Part shown: positions 5,460 through 6,377 of the stretch, piece after piece
How the letters are laid out: each line of letters starts with the position of its first letter
How positions within the stretch are numbered: the stretch's first letter is position 1
NCBI GenBank assembly: GCA_900322105.1
Contig: ONYV01000071.1
Location: 1-6,377, forward strand
DNA: 6,377 bases
Direction of reading: 5' to 3'
DNA from: an uncultured Eubacteriales bacterium
GTDB taxonomy: Bacteria; Bacillota; Clostridia; Oscillospirales; Acutalibacteraceae
The notes under the pieces: model-generated
What the model saw: the letters and a program-made list of their open reading frames with translations, nothing else
The model's database searches: none
Told to the model about the DNA's origin: nothing
Made by a program: the position numbers and the translations under genes

Positions 5460-6113
5460 ATGAAGAAAAAATTGTCGATCGACAGGATCGGTAAAAGAGG
5501 CAGTATCGCACTGCTCATCATCGGAATATTCTGTCTGTTCTTTGGCATATATCTTCAGATCCAGGCAAATAAACTTCCTGATGATGCCATTGAAGTAACC
5601 GCCGTGATCAGCGCATTTGATAATCACGATCAGTCCGCTTACCAGACCACTTCCACTCTTGTTACCTTCTCAATCGAAGGGACAGAGTACCGCAATGTTC
5701 CGCTGGGGCAATATGAAGCCTCGTGGAAGATCGGAGATACTCTGAACATTTGCTGTAATAAAAACGACCCTTCTCAGATCTGGACAAGAACCATGCAGTA
5801 CCGTGGCGTCTTCTACATCATTTTTTCCGCCTCATTCCTGCTGGTCAGCATTTATAAGCTCCTGCTTTTTCGCAAAGCACGAGGAAACAATGATAATGAA
5901 AGCGATATGGATGAAAGCGGTCAGGAAAAGTTCAAGATATCTTCCTTTATCATCCCTCTTGCATCGGGGATTCCGTTTACTGTCACGGGCATTCTGTACC
6001 TGATCTTTGAACATTCTATCTTCGGGATCGTGATCATTATCTTTGGCGCTATGGCCATTATAACAGGTATCTTTTCTCTGTTGGATTATATCAACCTTAA
6101 GCGCAGGAAATGA
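5460..6113 (+). CDS. Four-TM membrane protein with a DUF3592-like domain
   Basis: 217 residues, function unknown. Seen: basic N-terminus, TM1 (about 14-34), an extracytoplasmic beta domain (44-110: VTAVISAF...TLVTFSIEGTEYRNVPLG...KIGDTLNICCNKNDPSQIW) with the DUF3592-like order of a beta hairpin, GD, then a strand ending in N-DP, TM2 (about 115-137), an acidic cytoplasmic loop (141-156, NNDNESDMDESG), TM3 (162-183) and TM4 (185-208), ending LKRRK. Typical DUF3592 proteins have two TMs, so the C-terminal TM pair is extra. ATG at 5460 has AGGGGG eight bases upstream, a G-run site like that of the gene at 3016. It follows the lipoprotein gene by 106 nt and may share its transcript; an intrinsic terminator lies 54 nt after the stop codon. 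Confidence 0.8.
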   Translation: MKKKLSIDRIGKRGSIALLIIGIFCLFFGIYLQIQANKLPDDAIEVTAVISAFDNHDQSAYQTTSTLVTFSIEGTEYRNVPLGQYEASWKIGDTLNICCNKNDPSQIWTRTMQYRGVFYIIFSASFLLVSIYKLLLFRKARGNNDNESDMDESGQEKFKISSFIIPLASGIPFTVTGILYLIFEHSIFGIVIIIFGAMAIITGIFSLLDYINLKRRK

Positions 6114-6166
6114 AAAGATACTACTTTTTTCTGCCGCAGAGATCATTTTTTGTTGTGATCAGTCAC

Positions 6167-6219
6167 ATATAGCAAAGATACTCTCCTGCTTGGCGGTATT
6201 GTCTGTTGCTATATTTTTT
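6167..6219 (+). terminator. Intrinsic terminator after the envelope genes
   Basis: ATATAGCAA (6167-6175) pairs perfectly with TTGCTATAT (6206-6214), with inner AGA/TCT and TAC/GTA pairs, and is followed by a T-run to 6219. The stem is AT-rich and the loop long, so its strength is uncertain. The loop contains GCGGTATTGTCT (6193-6204), which recurs with one change in the palindrome just downstream. Confidence 0.6.
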
Positions 6220-6232
6220 GATCGTAGTAAAC

Positions 6233-6311
6233 TTGAGGCAACACCGCACAAAGACCGCCTTGCGGCTTAGCGCCACATCTGCGGCACTATCTTTGTGCGG
6301 TATTGCCTTGA
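6233..6311. mobile_element. 79-nt palindromic element, MITE-like or dispersed repeat
   Basis: Arms 6233-6254 and 6290-6311 are 22 bases each and pair with one mismatch and two G-U pairs. The 35-nt centre holds a small CCGC-CTT-GCGG hairpin and two copies of TGCGGC. No T-run follows on either strand, so it is not a terminator. It has no coding capacity. The GC-rich palindrome stands in AT-rich surroundings and resembles short non-autonomous repeats scattered between genes. No clear target duplication is seen. Confidence 0.55.
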
Positions 6312-6319
6312 TTTGCAGC

Positions 6320-6377
6320 TTGACAAAAAATAAATATCTTGTGATTTCTTTATGAAGAAGGATGTATAAAAGATGGT
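6320..6377 (+). promoter_or_regulatory. Possible start region of the next gene
   Basis: TTGACA (6320-6325) is a perfect -35, but no good -10 follows at 16-18 bases. AGAAGGA (6356-6362) lies ten bases before an ATG at 6373, the last bases of the window; an alternative in-frame-open ATG is at 6362. Too little sequence remains to name a product. Confidence 0.3.

Noticed and set aside
6114..6166. Terminator from GATCA/TGATC (about 6141-6160)
   Set aside because: Only 5 bp, with the T-run in the loop rather than after the stem; the hairpin at 6167-6219 fits better.
6233..6311. Palindrome as a bidirectional terminator
   Set aside because: Neither strand has a U-run after the stem.

Overview
The window looks like a chromosomal segment of an anaerobic, gut-type Gram-positive bacterium, probably a Ruminococcus or relative (Oscillospiraceae, Bacillota). 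The reasons are moderate GC, strong SigA-type promoters, GGAGG-like ribosome binding sites, a tRNA-Trp T-box leader and a TrpB2-type enzyme. The genus is inference; no marker gene is present.

Left part, minus strand (1-2743). Two transcription units point left. The outer one is trpB2 (tryptophan synthase beta chain, variant 2), which starts at 782 and runs off the left edge. It is preceded by a complete T-box riboswitch (about 975-1251) with its own promoter (1258-1286). The Trp specifier, the tRNA-acceptor-pairing bulge, the antiterminator and the competing terminator can all be read, so the gene is most likely induced when uncharged tRNA-Trp accumulates. Between terminator and start codon lie 192 nt with a 10-codon ORF containing one Trp codon and a stem-loop. 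The second unit (1434-2576) encodes a CitE/HpcH-HpaI-like TIM-barrel C-C bond lyase of the type known from the biosynthetic part of ter (tellurite/stress) gene clusters, here without visible ter partners. Its promoter (2716-2743) and a foldable 5' leader are visible.

Middle (2577-3015, 439 nt without a gene). This divergent region holds the lyase leader and promoter, a perfect plus-strand intrinsic terminator (2849-2880) with no gene in front of it (possible small RNA or relic), and the promoter (2945-2973) of the rightward genes.

Right part, plus strand (3016-6113). Three envelope genes follow. The first is a two-TM protein (TTG start) with a small extracytoplasmic domain and a Tyr/Pro/Gly-rich repeat tail. 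The second is a lipoprotein with a transglutaminase-like domain. The third is a four-TM protein with a DUF3592-like domain. The first two are 31 nt apart and probably co-transcribed; the third follows after 106 nt. Together they look like a small, unnamed cell-surface module; the function is unknown.

Right edge (6114-6377). An intrinsic terminator (6167-6219) closes the rightward unit. A 79-nt near-perfect palindromic element (6233-6311) follows that resembles a dispersed repeat or MITE, then a possible promoter and ribosome binding site for a gene that begins at the very end.
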